This document shows positions 1-9,349 of a stretch of 64,000 bases of DNA, one piece after another. The notes beneath the pieces are model-generated. The model saw only the letters and a program-made list of their open reading frames with translations, was not told the origin of the DNA and ran no database searches. Made by a program: the position numbers and the translations under genes. Origin of the DNA: Gordonia shandongensis DSM 45094. Its GTDB lineage: Bacteria; Actinomycetota; Actinomycetes; Mycobacteriales; Mycobacteriaceae. Each line of letters starts with the position of its first letter. The stretch's first letter is position 1. The DNA lies in NCBI RefSeq assembly GCF_000423025.1, contig NZ_AUHE01000001.1:310001-374000 (forward strand). Reading direction: 5' to 3'.

Positions 1-282
1 AGCGTGATCGCCTACGACACCCTCGATGAGGCGATCGCCATCGCCAACGACTCCGACTACGGGTTGGCCGGTTCGGTGTGGACCGCCGACGTCGACAAGG
101 GCGTCGAGGTGGCCAAGCAGATCCGCACCGGCACGATGGGCATCAACTGGTACGCGATCGACCCGTCGTCCCCCTTCGGCGGATACAAGAAGTCGGGCAT
201 CGGCCGGGAGAACGGCCGCGAGGGCCTCGAGAGCTACCTCGAGCACAAGGCCATCCTGATGCCGATGGGCTACACCTCCTGA
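1..282 (+). CDS. Aldehyde dehydrogenase, C-terminal fragment (cut by window edge)
   Basis: The open frame runs in from the window edge with no start, so only about the last 93 residues are visible. FGGYKKSGIGRENGREGL followed by a short tail is the typical C-terminal block of NAD(P)-dependent aldehyde dehydrogenases; the catalytic Cys and Glu lie upstream outside the window. The family oxidises aldehydes to acids in the cytoplasm. It converges on the mce4 operon, with a long perfect palindrome between them. The substrate cannot be inferred. The TGA stop is the first three bases of a 14-bp tandem repeat. Confidence 0.9.
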   Translation, partial: SVIAYDTLDEAIAIANDSDYGLAGSVWTADVDKGVEVAKQIRTGTMGINWYAIDPSSPFGGYKKSGIGRENGREGLESYLEHKAILMPMGYTS

Positions 283-335
283 CCGGCCCTTCCTGACCGG
301 CCCTTCCCGACCGACCCTTCCCGACCGACCCGCAG
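280..335. repeat. 14-bp tandem repeat starting at the stop codon (4 copies)
   Basis: Units start at 280, 294, 308 and 322. The first two are identical (TGACCGGCCCTTCC); the third and fourth are degenerate. The first unit begins with the aldehyde dehydrogenase stop codon. It is one of many short arrays at gene ends in this window. Confidence 0.85.
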
Positions 336-347
336 TCGGCACACCCG

Positions 348-391
348 AGCAGTCCGCCCCGCGAACCGATCGGTTCGCGGGGCGGACTGCT
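348..391. terminator. Bidirectional terminator palindrome
   Basis: A perfect 44-base inverted repeat (348-369 against 370-391) with no unpaired loop beyond the fold point. It lies between two convergent transcription units, the aldehyde dehydrogenase gene and the last gene of the mce4 operon, so it can end both. Confidence 0.8.
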
Positions 392-425
392 GTTCGGAGT
401 TCGGGGCCGGAGTCAGCAGCCGGAG

Positions 426-1067
426 TCAGGGAGTACCCGGCTGGGGCTCCTCGCTGGGCTGGGGCTCCTCGCTGGGCTGGGGTTCCTCGCTGGGTCGGGG
501 CTTGCCCTCCGAGGGGATCGGCACCGCGTTCGACGGCTTCTCATCGACCTCCTGCAGCTTCTTCTGCAGTGAATCGTCCTCCAGCACGTCGAGCCCCTCG
601 ACGACCCACTCGCCGTCGTCCTTGCTCATCGTCAGCAGCAGCCGGCTCTTGGTCAGCTGCACCTCGGACACGTCGTGCTGCGTCGACGACTGGTTGATGA
701 ACAGGAGCACCTTCGCGGTGTCCTTGGTGTTCGTCACCACGCCCGAACCCTGGATCGTGATCGCCGTGTTGACACCGTTGCGTTTGATGCCCTCGACGAC
801 GCGACCCTCGATGACGTTCTTCTCGTATTCCTTCTTGGCCGCTCCGCGAAGCCGGTTCATCGTCGCGGTCACGTGAGAGTCGATGTTCTTCGGATTCCAT
901 CCGAACATGTCGGTGACGATCGACTCCGCGGCGCTCTTCGCGTCGTCGCGCGCGTTCTCGGCGGCCTTCGCGTTGACCATCCGCACCCCCAGGACCACGG
1001 CCGTCGCCACCGACGCGATGACCAGGATGCCGAACAGTGGGACCAGCCACTTCGCCAGCTTCTTCAT
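426..1067 (-). CDS. mam4B: Mce-associated membrane protein, second of the operon end
   Basis: Last gene of the mce4 operon. It has a short cytoplasmic N-terminus, one membrane helix at about residues 8-28 (VPLFGILVIASVATAVVLGV) and a soluble domain of the Mce-associated (Mam/Mas) type. By family these accessory proteins stabilise the Mce complex or its partners. ATG at 1067 overlaps the preceding stop (TGATG) and has GGGTGG upstream; an in-frame ATG at 1079 is an alternative. The C-terminus is a Pro/Ser/Glu-rich tail with PSEEPQ repeated three times, encoded by an 18-bp DNA array. The symbol is given by position relative to M. tuberculosis Rv3492c. Confidence 0.85.
   Translation of the reverse strand: MKKLAKWLVPLFGILVIASVATAVVLGVRMVNAKAAENARDDAKSAAESIVTDMFGWNPKNIDSHVTATMNRLRGAAKKEYEKNVIEGRVVEGIKRNGVNTAITIQGSGVVTNTKDTAKVLLFINQSSTQHDVSEVQLTKSRLLLTMSKDDGEWVVEGLDVLEDDSLQKKLQEVDEKPSNAVPIPSEGKPRPSEEPQPSEEPQPSEEPQPGTP
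439..492. repeat. 18-bp tandem repeat (3 copies) in the mam4B 3' end
   Basis: Units 439-456, 457-474 and 475-492, nearly identical, encode PSEEPQ repeats at the extreme C-terminus. The period is a multiple of three, so the reading frame is kept. Confidence 0.9.
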
Positions 1068-1933
1068 CACGCCACCCAATCGAAGTACGTCATCTTCAGC
1101 TCACCGTTGATCCGCGTGATGTCCACACGTGCACGGAACGTCTCGAACTGCGTGTTCTTCGGATCGTCCCGCGGGTGCTCCTCCCAGGCGAACACCACCA
1201 GCACGGAGCCCTCGTTGTCGTCGGCCTTCGAGACCGCGTCGCTGACGATCGTCGTGGTGCTCACCGAATCGTCGCGCCGCGCCATCTCGGTGATGGCCTT
1301 CATGTTCTCCTCGAACATCTGTCGTGCCCGACCGCTCGTCTTGTCGGTGAGGTTCTTCTCGAGCTGATCGGCGTTCGACGACGTCAGCGTCGTCATCGAC
1401 ACCACCATCTGCTGGGCGAACGACGAGTACTCGGCCCGCAGCCGCTCCTTGTCCTGGATGCGGTCGTACTGGACGACGAACACCACCGACAGCACGATGC
1501 CGGCCACGAGCACGAGCACACCCAGTGCGGAGGCCACCACGGCGACGGCCCCGCCCGGCGTCAGCGAGCCCCGCCCGGCGGACCGGCGGACCACCGCGTT
1601 GGCGCGGCGGCGCTCGCGGTATCCCGCGTTCGCCGAGAGCTCCTCCGGGTCGGGCCCGGACTCACCGGTCCCAGACTCGCCCGTGTCGGTCTCGCCCGTG
1701 TCGGTCTCGGCGGTGTCGGTCTGGGCCGTGTCGGTCTGATCTGCCCCGGTCTGATCTGCCCCGGTCTGATCGGTCCCGCCCTCGTCGGGCTCGCTCTCGT
1801 CGGTCTCGGTCTCGTCGGGCTCCGGTGCGTCCGCTTCGGACTTCGCCTGCGTCTTCTTCGGTCGCCTCACGCGGCCGAGAGGACTGCTGCGGCGGACCTC
1901 CGGGCGCGCCGGTGCGGTCTCGTCCTCGTTCAG
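1067..1933 (-). CDS. mam4A: Mce-associated membrane protein with acidic repeat N-terminus
   Basis: Follows mce4F and matches the position of Rv3493c. A long acidic, Thr-rich N-terminal region (about residues 25-85, DQTGA/TDTAE-type pentads) precedes basic residues, one membrane helix (VVASALGVLVLVAGIVLSVV) and a Mam-type extracytoplasmic domain ending in TYFDWVA. The start is uncertain. A CTG at 1933 overlaps the mce4F stop as CTGA with GGTGGAG just upstream and gives translational coupling; a GTG at 1870 is the alternative and would still include the pentad repeats. The next gene overlaps its stop. Probably part of the sterol uptake complex at the membrane. Confidence 0.8.
   Translation of the reverse strand: MNEDETAPARPEVRRSSPLGRVRRPKKTQAKSEADAPEPDETETDESEPDEGGTDQTGADQTGADQTDTAQTDTAETDTGETDTGESGTGESGPDPEELSANAGYRERRRANAVVRRSAGRGSLTPGGAVAVVASALGVLVLVAGIVLSVVFVVQYDRIQDKERLRAEYSSFAQQMVVSMTTLTSSNADQLEKNLTDKTSGRARQMFEENMKAITEMARRDDSVSTTTIVSDAVSKADDNEGSVLVVFAWEEHPRDDPKNTQFETFRARVDITRINGELKMTYFDWVA
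1661..1780. repeat. 15-bp tandem repeat (8 degenerate copies) inside mam4A
   Basis: Eight consecutive 15-base units (first unit 1661-1675, then every 15 bases) encode acidic five-residue repeats rich in Asp, Thr, Glu and Gly. It is the largest array in the window, within the predicted cytoplasmic N-terminal region. Confidence 0.9.
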
Positions 1934-3354
1934 GACTCCACCGTCTTCGTGATCAGGTCGTACCATTTCTTGTTCTGACCCCGCGACTTCGTGTTGGCAT
2001 CGGTCGTGTACGTCTTGCCGTCCGGTCCGACGAACCGGCCGGTCTCCGGATCGTAGGTGGTCGCGTAGACCGCAGGCGAACTGTCGTAGTCCGACGGCGT
2101 TCCGGGGACCACCTCGCCCGCCGGCTGCTTGGGCAGATCCGTGCCGGGGAACCCGTTCGGCAGGGCGACGTTGTCGCGCTTCGACGGGACGAACCCGGTC
2201 CGACATTCGGCGGGTGTCGGGGCGCGACGGCCCGGGAACTCCACACACGGGAAGTTGCGGGCGCCGCGCACCGAAGCCTGCGCATCCTGCGGCAGTCGGC
2301 AGAGCAGACCGGAGGGGAGATCCCGCGCATCCTGCTCCGACGGGAACCGCCACTCGTCGGTCGGCATGAACCCGACCGTACACGTCGGCGGATCCTGGAA
2401 GCCGAGCGTGAAGTTCACATTCGGACCGTGCCGGTTGGAACCCGTGTTGATGGCCGTGATCAGCGCCGACAGCACCCGCGGGTACAGGACGATGATCTGC
2501 TGCAGATTCGGCAGATACACCGACTGGGTCCGCGCGGCGACCTGGAGGTTCGAGATCGCGAGCGGAAGCGACTGGTTCAGATCCTCGAACAGCTGCTGGC
2601 TCTGCGCCGCCACCCCCGGACCGTCGGCCAGGATGTCGGTGATGTCCGGTCGGCTCGCCCGCAGCTGATCGGTGACCTTCGTCAGACTCGACGTCCACGA
2701 CCGGATCTCGCCGGCCGTCCGGGTCTGCGTCTCCAGGATCGGTCCGGCCTGACGGACCAGATCGATCACCGAGTCGACGTTTTTGTCGAGGGAGCCGACG
2801 AACAGCGTCATCGAATCCATGAGGCGCTGCAGTTCGTCACCGTTGCCGTTGAAGACCGTGAACGCCTCGTCCATCACCTCGCGGAGCTTGGTGTCGCTCA
2901 CCGCGTTCAACAGGGCGTCGGCCTGATCGAGCATCTTGGAGATCTCGACCGGGATGTCCTTGGTCTGCACCGTCGATCCGTCGACGAGATCGTCGTCCGA
3001 CGGATTCTCCGGCGGCGTGAACTCGACGAACTGCTCACCCACGGCCGACACGCTGCGGACCGAGGCCGCCGAATCCTTCGGGATCGTCGTCGACGAGTTG
3101 ATCCGCAGGCTCGCCGAGACGCCGTCGGGCGTCAGCCGGACCCCGGAGACCTTGCCGACGTCCACACCCCGGTAGCTCACGTTGGCGTTCTCGTAGAGAC
3201 CGCCGCTGGCCGGCAGCTGCAGGTTCACGGTGTAGCTGCCGATGCCCACCATCTGCGGGATGCGGATGTAGAACACGGCCATCGCCACCATCGACACCAC
3301 CGTGACGATGCTGAACACGATGAGCTGCATCCGGACGAAACGGGTGATCTTCAT
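1930..3354 (-). CDS. mce4F: MCE4 family substrate-binding protein Mce4F
   Basis: Sixth and last Mce subunit of the MCE4 transporter. An N-terminal membrane anchor (about residues 8-30, MQLIVFSIVTVVSMVAMAVF) is followed by the MlaD/Mce beta domain (GGLYENANVSYRGVDVGKVS), a long helical domain and a C-terminal low-complexity tail. Such subunits form a hexameric channel across the periplasm. MCE4 imports cholesterol in mycobacteria and rhodococci. Separated from mce4E by one base. Family and position are secure; the F assignment rests on gene order. Confidence 0.94.
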   Translation of the reverse strand: MKITRFVRMQLIVFSIVTVVSMVAMAVFYIRIPQMVGIGSYTVNLQLPASGGLYENANVSYRGVDVGKVSGVRLTPDGVSASLRINSSTTIPKDSAASVRSVSAVGEQFVEFTPPENPSDDDLVDGSTVQTKDIPVEISKMLDQADALLNAVSDTKLREVMDEAFTVFNGNGDELQRLMDSMTLFVGSLDKNVDSVIDLVRQAGPILETQTRTAGEIRSWTSSLTKVTDQLRASRPDITDILADGPGVAAQSQQLFEDLNQSLPLAISNLQVAARTQSVYLPNLQQIIVLYPRVLSALITAINTGSNRHGPNVNFTLGFQDPPTCTVGFMPTDEWRFPSEQDARDLPSGLLCRLPQDAQASVRGARNFPCVEFPGRRAPTPAECRTGFVPSKRDNVALPNGFPGTDLPKQPAGEVVPGTPSDYDSSPAVYATTYDPETGRFVGPDGKTYTTDANTKSRGQNKKWYDLITKTVES

Positions 3355-3355
3355 G

Positions 3356-4603
3356 TCACTTGCCGCCTTGCAGATTCGGCAGGAGGTCCTCCAGCGTCGG
3401 GTTGCTCGGGTTGCTCTGCTTCCGCTGAGTGCCCCGCGTCAGCGGATCCTTGAACGGATCGCCGCCGTGCTTGGATCCGCCCGCGGCCTTGCCGACGACC
3501 TTCTCCGGCCCCTTCATGCCGACCGACACGCCCATCGTCTTCGCCAGACGACCCGCCGTGAGGTCGAGCACCAGATCGGAGTTCACGTAGTCGCCCTTCA
3601 CGACCGTCGGAATCAGCTCCTCGATGAACGGGAACGTCAACAGGATCCGCAGCGAGTTGCTCAGCGCCGGACCCGTCATCGACAGCTGCTCCATCAGCTT
3701 GCGCATGTTGGGCATGATGGTCTCGATGTCGGCACGGTTCGCGTCGAGGATGTCGTTGGCCGTCGACGACAGTTCGCCGACGCTCTTCATCGCTCGGGTG
3801 AGGTTGTCACGCTGGTCGACCAGCAGCTGCAGGATCTCCGGCCCCGCCTTAAGCGCCCGCTCGATGGTGGGCGTCTGTGCGTTCATCGTCGCCGACAGCC
3901 GATCGAGACCCTCGGTGGCCGCGATGATGTGGTCGGTCTGCGAGCTGAGGTCGGCGACGAGGGTGTTGAGTCGCGGGACGAGCTTCTTGAGCGTGTCCCC
4001 GTTGCCGCCGAACACCTCGCTCAGCTCGTGGGTCACATCGCCGACCTGCGAGATGCCGCCGCCGTTGAGCACCACCGACAGCGAGCTGAGGACCTGCTCG
4101 GTGGTCGGGTACATGCACGCGTCCACCTGTTGGGCCGCGTTGACGTCCGCGATCCGCTTGCCCTTCGGCTGCGCGATGTTCTCCTGTTCCGGGCACTCCG
4201 GGGCGGCCAGCCGCCCTCCGTCGCCCAGCAGTCCGCCGGCCGGATGCTCGGGCGGGACGATCGCGATGTGCGACGACCCCAGAACGCTGGTCATGCCGAC
4301 CATCGCGTGGGAGCCCTCGGGGACCTCGGTGGCGGCGTTGAGGCGCATCACGACCTCGGCCTTCCAGTCCTTGATCCGGATGTCGCCGATGCTGCCGACC
4401 GTGGTGTCGTGCATCATCACCGGCGCGTTCCGCACCAGTCCGGCCGCCGACGGGATGACCGCGGTGATCTCGAAGGCGTCCGAGCCGGTGCCCTGCGCGC
4501 CGATGGACGACATCGACGAGATCACGTCACCGCTGCATCCGGCGACCGGGATCACCAGGAGGGTCGCGACACCGAGGGTCGCGACGACACGCTTGAACCT
4601 CAC
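3356..4603 (-). CDS. mce4E: MCE4 family lipoprotein Mce4E
   Basis: The N-terminal signal peptide ends in a lipobox (VIPVAGC, Cys about residue 23), the hallmark of the E subunit, which is a lipoprotein in all complete mce operons. The Mce domain follows (RNAPVMMHDTTVGSIGDI), then a coiled helical region. The GTG start at 4603 shares its G with the TAG stop of mce4D and has GGAGGTGAGG upstream. It belongs to the sterol import channel; the lipid anchor should hold it to the outer face of the plasma membrane. Confidence 0.94.
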   Translation of the reverse strand: MRFKRVVATLGVATLLVIPVAGCSGDVISSMSSIGAQGTGSDAFEITAVIPSAAGLVRNAPVMMHDTTVGSIGDIRIKDWKAEVVMRLNAATEVPEGSHAMVGMTSVLGSSHIAIVPPEHPAGGLLGDGGRLAAPECPEQENIAQPKGKRIADVNAAQQVDACMYPTTEQVLSSLSVVLNGGGISQVGDVTHELSEVFGGNGDTLKKLVPRLNTLVADLSSQTDHIIAATEGLDRLSATMNAQTPTIERALKAGPEILQLLVDQRDNLTRAMKSVGELSSTANDILDANRADIETIMPNMRKLMEQLSMTGPALSNSLRILLTFPFIEELIPTVVKGDYVNSDLVLDLTAGRLAKTMGVSVGMKGPEKVVGKAAGGSKHGGDPFKDPLTRGTQRKQSNPSNPTLEDLLPNLQGGK

Positions 4604-5877
4604 TAGCCCTCACCTCCGAACGGGACGAGGAGACGCTTGAGGGGATCGCCGACCGCCGCGCGGCTCGCGGCGTCCCGATCGCGGACCCCCTGCTGTGCCC
4701 TGCGCTTCACGTCCTGATTCTGGTAGGTGATCTGACTGGGATCGGCCACCTTGCCGATCACCGGATTCGACATGAACGGCGGGTAGTTCACCGCGATGTC
4801 CTTCATGATCGGCGCCAGCAGGTCGACGCACTCCTCGATGTCCTTCTCGGTGTCGCCGGGACGCTTCGTCGACGCCATCGACCCGCACAGCATGGTGATG
4901 AGGTTGTTGCCCATGCCGAGGCCGAACACGCCGTCGAGCGATCCGGTGAGCGGGTTGTAGATGTTGAAGAAGTTGGCCAGCTGGTTGGGCGCCGAGTGCA
5001 GGAGGCCGCGGAGCTGCTCGTCCTTGCGTTTGAGCGTCGAGGTCATCTGCGCGAGCTTCTCGACGGTGTCGGAGACCGCCGTCGAGTTGGCGTCGAGGAA
5101 CCCCTCGAGTTCGCCGATGGCCTCGTTGAGGTTCGTCATCGCGTCACCGAGATCGTCGGCGCTGCCCGACAGCACGCTGCTGACGCTGGCCATCCGACCG
5201 TTGAACTGCACCAGCTGCTCATGGCTCGTCGAGAGCTGCTCGGTGAGCTTCTGGAGGCTCTTGATGGTCGCGAAGACGTCGTTGCGGTTGTCCGAGAGGG
5301 TGCCCATGACCGCCGACATCTGCTTGATCGACTCGGCCATCGCGCGCCCGTTGCCGTCGAGGTTGTCGTGGGCGACGTCGAGAGCTCGCGCCGCGGTGCC
5401 CTTGTCGGCCCCCATCGGTCCGCCGTCGCCCTTGGGGCCCACGGCGTCCGACAGCTCGTCGAGCTGCTTCTTCACATCGTCCCACTCCATCGGGACGGCG
5501 GTGTTCTCCATCGGGATCGCTCCCCCGTCGGGCAGCTTGTCGCCCTCGGAGTACACCGGGGTCAACTGGATGAACCGGCCCGAGACCAGCGACTGCGCCA
5601 CGATCACTGCGCGCGCATCCTCCGGGATGTCGACGCCCGAGTCGATGCGCATCGACACCTTGACGTCCGAGCGGCGGGTGTCGATGGACTCCACTTTGCC
5701 GACGCGGACCCCGATCACCCGGACGGCGTCGCCCGGGTAGAGGCCGGTGACCGACTTGAAGTAGGCGACCACCGTGTTGGTGGTGGCCTTCTGGACGATG
5801 AAGAATCCGCCCACCACGAGGAGGCAGACCACGACGACGCCGGCGACGGCGGCGACGATGCCACGTGAGATCCGCAT
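4603..5877 (-). CDS. mce4D: MCE4 family protein Mce4D
   Basis: An N-terminal membrane helix (about residues 7-28) precedes the Mce domain (YPGDAVRVIGVRVGKVESID) and an extended helical domain typical of the family. 424 residues, a normal length for a D subunit. It lies one base after the mce4C stop and overlaps mce4E by one base, so the operon is translated with tight coupling. Predicted subunit of the sterol-conducting Mce hexamer. No anomalies seen. Confidence 0.94.
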   Translation of the reverse strand: MRISRGIVAAVAGVVVVCLLVVGGFFIVQKATTNTVVAYFKSVTGLYPGDAVRVIGVRVGKVESIDTRRSDVKVSMRIDSGVDIPEDARAVIVAQSLVSGRFIQLTPVYSEGDKLPDGGAIPMENTAVPMEWDDVKKQLDELSDAVGPKGDGGPMGADKGTAARALDVAHDNLDGNGRAMAESIKQMSAVMGTLSDNRNDVFATIKSLQKLTEQLSTSHEQLVQFNGRMASVSSVLSGSADDLGDAMTNLNEAIGELEGFLDANSTAVSDTVEKLAQMTSTLKRKDEQLRGLLHSAPNQLANFFNIYNPLTGSLDGVFGLGMGNNLITMLCGSMASTKRPGDTEKDIEECVDLLAPIMKDIAVNYPPFMSNPVIGKVADPSQITYQNQDVKRRAQQGVRDRDAASRAAVGDPLKRLLVPFGGEG

Positions 5878-5878
5878 G

Positions 5879-7111
5879 TCAGCCTCCCTGTCCCTTGCTC
5901 GGCTTCGGCGCCTTGTACTGGCCGGTCGGCTTCGACGGCACCGACGGCGGCGGGTACTTGCGCTCCGGCGGCGGTCGTTTCACATCCGGCGAGCCGAGGT
6001 CCGGTGCGGGACCCCAGTTCTTCGGGAACATCGGGTTGCCGGAGAACTCGTAGAAGTACCGTGCCGCCTCCGGGTACTTCTTCTTGAGGATCCGCATGAA
6101 GGTGCCCATGTAGTCGCCGAACGTCGGCAGGCCGACCAGCGACGAGAAGTACGGGCCGGAGCTCACGGCCTCACCGAGGATGTTCGCGTACGGGCCGAGG
6201 TTGTCGATCGCCTTGCCGAAGTTCTCCTCGTTGTCGTTCAGGATGTCGAGCACCCGACCGAATTTGTCCAGGACCGGACGGAGCTGTTCGTTGTTGTCCT
6301 CCACGAAACCGGTGAGCTCGGCCGTGACGTTCTTGGTCCCCGTGATCAGCTGGCGGATCGCCTCGCGGCGCACGTTCATCTCGCCGAGCAGCATGTTCGC
6401 GTCGATCAGCATGGTGCGGATCTGCTTGCTGCGCTCACCGACGATCTCGGTGACGCCCTGCGCCTTGCCGAGCAGGTCGTTGAGCGCCTGGTCGCGGTCG
6501 GCGATCGACTTCGACAGCCGGGCCACGCCGTCGACTGCGCCGCGGATGTTCTTCGGCGTCTTGGAGAAGGTGTCCGACAGCGTCTCGAGCGCCTTGTTGA
6601 TCTCGTCGGTGTCGGTGTCCTTCAACGTCTGCGTCGCATCGTCGAGGACGTCGGTCAGCGTGTACGGCGACGTCGAGTTCTCCACCGGGATGTGTCCGCC
6701 CGGCTTGATGCGTTCGGCACCGAGCGGCGTGACGGTCAGGTTGCGGCGCCCCAGCACGGTCTCGCTCTTGATGGAGACGCGCGAACGGTCGCCGAGCTCG
6801 ATGGTGTCGTTGAGTCGGAAGGTCACCCGCGCCTTGGTGCCGTCGCCGGTGTCGGCGAGCGCGATGCCCTCCACCGCGCCGACGGTGACGCCGGCGACCA
6901 TCACGTTGTCGCCGAGTTCGAGTCCGCCGGTGTCGTCGAAATCGGCGCTGTAGGTGCTGACCTCGCTGAGAAACGGGATGCGGTCCATGTTCATCGCGAC
7001 GACGACCACCATCGCGGTGATGAGCACACCGATGATGCCGACCTGGTATTTGGGCCGTCCGGCGCGGTGTCGGCGCGGCTTCTTCGGCGCGCCGCCGGCG
7101 ATGTCAGTCAT
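5879..7111 (-). CDS. mce4C: MCE4 family protein Mce4C
   Basis: The ATG at 7111 has a strong GGAGGTG ribosome site five bases upstream; a longer frame from 7153 lacks support. A basic N-terminus, a membrane helix (YQVGIIGVLITAMVVVVAM) and the Mce domain (GGLELGDNVMVAGVTVGAVE) are followed by helices and a Pro/Lys-rich C-terminus (PPPERKYPPP and on). Overlaps the end of mce4B by eight bases. Part of the MCE4 importer. Confidence 0.94.
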   Translation of the reverse strand: MTDIAGGAPKKPRRHRAGRPKYQVGIIGVLITAMVVVVAMNMDRIPFLSEVSTYSADFDDTGGLELGDNVMVAGVTVGAVEGIALADTGDGTKARVTFRLNDTIELGDRSRVSIKSETVLGRRNLTVTPLGAERIKPGGHIPVENSTSPYTLTDVLDDATQTLKDTDTDEINKALETLSDTFSKTPKNIRGAVDGVARLSKSIADRDQALNDLLGKAQGVTEIVGERSKQIRTMLIDANMLLGEMNVRREAIRQLITGTKNVTAELTGFVEDNNEQLRPVLDKFGRVLDILNDNEENFGKAIDNLGPYANILGEAVSSGPYFSSLVGLPTFGDYMGTFMRILKKKYPEAARYFYEFSGNPMFPKNWGPAPDLGSPDVKRPPPERKYPPPSVPSKPTGQYKAPKPSKGQGG

Positions 7112-8162
7112 TCGAGCACCTCCCTCCGGCGGTCGTCGCGTCACCCGTCGCATCGATGGCGGTGAAGTAGTACTGGCTGTTGCCCGGTCCGGGCAGGAGC
7201 AGTCGGATGCGGCAGAAGTAGATCTGCAGCCATGCGCCGTAGCTGCCGAGGTTCGAGAGCTTCTTGAAGTCGCCCGGCAGGCGGCCCAGCAGGTTGCGGA
7301 TGAAGGGCTCGGCCTTGAGCGCCTGCTCGCTGGTCCGGCCGAGGGCCGTCACCGCGCCCTTGATGTCGGGCCGCGTCTTCTCCAGCAGTCCGGCCAGTCC
7401 GGTGGTGGCCTTCGACGCCTCGGTGACGGCGTCGCCCAGCACGGTGCGGTCGCCGGACAGTCCCGAGATCAGCTGCTGCATGCGGTCGACGCTCTGATCG
7501 AGACCCTTGTGATCGGCTTCCAGGGTGCCGAGCGTGGCGTTGAGGTTGTCGATGACCGACCCGATCAGCTCGTCGCGGTCGGCGAGGGTGTCGGTGAACT
7601 TCGCGGTGCTCGCCAGCAGGTTGTTGAGCCCGGCGCCCTGCCCCTGGAACGCGGCGACGAGTGCCGACGACAGCTCGTTCACCTCGTCGGCGTCGAGCGT
7701 GCGCAGCAGCGGCTTGAAGCCGCCGAGGAGTTTGTCGAGGTCGAGGGCGGGCGAGGTCCGCGAGTCGGGGATCTCGTCGCCGGCGGCGAGGGTCTTCGTG
7801 AAGTCGCCGGTCCCCGGTGAGATCTCCAGGTAGCGGTCGCCGGTGAGGTTCTCGTAACGGACCATCGCCTCGGTCGACTCGGGGAGCCGGTAGGTCTCGT
7901 CGACGGTGAACGTCACACGGGCCTTGTTGTCGCCGGTGACCTCGACCGACTTCACCGAGCCGACCTCAACGCCTGCGATCTTGACCGGCGAGCCGCCCTT
8001 CATCGACGATGCGCTGGTGAAGATCGCCGAGTACTGATCCGAGCTGCCGCCCTGGTACTTGCTGAACACCAGCACCAGCCCGGTGAGCACCAGGATCATG
8101 GCGACGACGAAGCTCCCCAGCTTGATGATGGTTGCGCGGAACGCGCGTGCGCGACTATCCAC
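7104..8162 (-). CDS. mce4B: MCE4 family protein Mce4B
   Basis: The GTG start at 8162 is preceded by GGAGGT. A membrane anchor at about residues 15-35 (LGSFVVAMILVLTGLVLVF), an Mce domain (MKGGSPVKIAGVEVGSVKSV) and a helical domain ending in a short cysteine-containing tail. At 352 residues it matches the usual B subunit, the shortest of the set. Overlaps mce4A by eight bases. Confidence 0.94.
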   Translation of the reverse strand: MDSRARAFRATIIKLGSFVVAMILVLTGLVLVFSKYQGGSSDQYSAIFTSASSMKGGSPVKIAGVEVGSVKSVEVTGDNKARVTFTVDETYRLPESTEAMVRYENLTGDRYLEISPGTGDFTKTLAAGDEIPDSRTSPALDLDKLLGGFKPLLRTLDADEVNELSSALVAAFQGQGAGLNNLLASTAKFTDTLADRDELIGSVIDNLNATLGTLEADHKGLDQSVDRMQQLISGLSGDRTVLGDAVTEASKATTGLAGLLEKTRPDIKGAVTALGRTSEQALKAEPFIRNLLGRLPGDFKKLSNLGSYGAWLQIYFCRIRLLLPGPGNSQYYFTAIDATGDATTAGGRCSND

Positions 8163-9345
8163 GTGGGGTACCTCCGAAGAGCAGGTTGAAGATCTTGCGC
8201 GGGTCGGCCTTCGCGGTGGTCCGCGGCTGGTACGGCTTGGGCGCGTTGTCGACGACGTAGAACTTGATGTGCTCCTTGGACTGGATGTCCGAGAGCCCGG
8301 CCTGGCAGGTCGGCGGTCCGTCGCCGCGGACCTCGGGGAGGTCCTCGGGGAAGCTGTACGGATCCTGACCGGGGATCAGGCCCGCGTCGAGGAGCAGGTT
8401 CCCGTTCCGTCCGCCGAGCAGCGGGGTCGAGATGTCGGTGGCGTCGGAGGCGCCGGTGATGAAGCAGCGCAGTCCGGGGGCCTGGCGGCCGAGGAGTTTG
8501 GTGACCGGGTTCAGGTCGCTGAGCGTGGAGATCAGCTTCTTCTTCGACGGCGCCAGCACGCCGTTGGCGGTGTTCGCCATCCCGGTCACGTTGATCAGCA
8601 GGGCGTCGAGGTTCGCGGCGTTGTCCACGAGCGTCTCGCCGACGACGGTCGAATTGTCGATCACCCGCATGAGGTCGGGCATCGCGTCGGCGTACACGTC
8701 GGTGGCGCCCGCGGCTTCGCGGAGCAGCTTGTTGAGCTCGGGGAGGTGCGGGTTCGTCTTGCCGAGGATGTCGGTGAGTTTGACCAGCGAGTCGCCGATC
8801 TGTTTGCCCTTGCCCGAGAGCGCCTGGTCGATCGCACCGATCGTGATGTTGAGCTTCTCCGGTTCCATCCGGGCGAGCACCGTGACCAGCTGCTGGTAGA
8901 CGGTGTTGAGCTCGACCACCACGTGGTCGGTGCCGATCTCGTCGCCGGCCCGCATGGTGCCCTTCGGCCCCTCGTCGGGGATCACCAGGTTGACGGCCTT
9001 GGCGCCGAAGACGGTGTTCGACTTGATGTCGGCCGTCACGTTCGACGGGATCCGCGACAGGTCGCCGCTGCGGATGTCGAGGGTCAGTCGGGCGTGGTCG
9101 CCGTCGTTCTTCACCGACGCGACGCGGCCGACCTCGACGCCGCGGAGTTTCACGCGGGCGTCGGGGTTCATCACCAAACCCGCGCGCGGGGCGACGAGGG
9201 TGACCGTGGTGGTGTCGGCGAACCAGCCGAGGAACTGCCCCGAGGCGAGCGCGACGATGCCGGCCAGAACGCCGACCATGATGACGGCGGCCAGCTTCCG
9301 GATCCCGTCGGCGTGTCCGCGCCCGCGCGACTTCTTCTGTGCCAT
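8155..9345 (-). CDS. mce4A: MCE4 family protein Mce4A
   Basis: First Mce subunit, after the two YrbE permeases. Basic N-terminus, membrane helix (LAAVIMVGVLAGIVALASGQ) and Mce domain (GLVMNPDARVKLRGVEVGRV). In mycobacteria Mce4A takes part directly in cholesterol binding and uptake. ATG at 9345, four bases after the yrbE4B stop. Confidence 0.94.
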   Translation of the reverse strand: MAQKKSRGRGHADGIRKLAAVIMVGVLAGIVALASGQFLGWFADTTTVTLVAPRAGLVMNPDARVKLRGVEVGRVASVKNDGDHARLTLDIRSGDLSRIPSNVTADIKSNTVFGAKAVNLVIPDEGPKGTMRAGDEIGTDHVVVELNTVYQQLVTVLARMEPEKLNITIGAIDQALSGKGKQIGDSLVKLTDILGKTNPHLPELNKLLREAAGATDVYADAMPDLMRVIDNSTVVGETLVDNAANLDALLINVTGMANTANGVLAPSKKKLISTLSDLNPVTKLLGRQAPGLRCFITGASDATDISTPLLGGRNGNLLLDAGLIPGQDPYSFPEDLPEVRGDGPPTCQAGLSDIQSKEHIKFYVVDNAPKPYQPRTTAKADPRKIFNLLFGGTPRG

Positions 9346-9349
9346 CCGA

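Noticed and set aside
1661-1780. Tandem array considered as CRISPR
   Set aside because: Units are contiguous with no unique spacers and no cas genes nearby; it encodes in-frame peptide repeats.
1525-3453. Very long plus-strand frame opposite mce4F/mam4A
   Set aside because: Arg/Pro-rich shadow typical of high-GC antisense frames; the minus strand carries clear Mce proteins.
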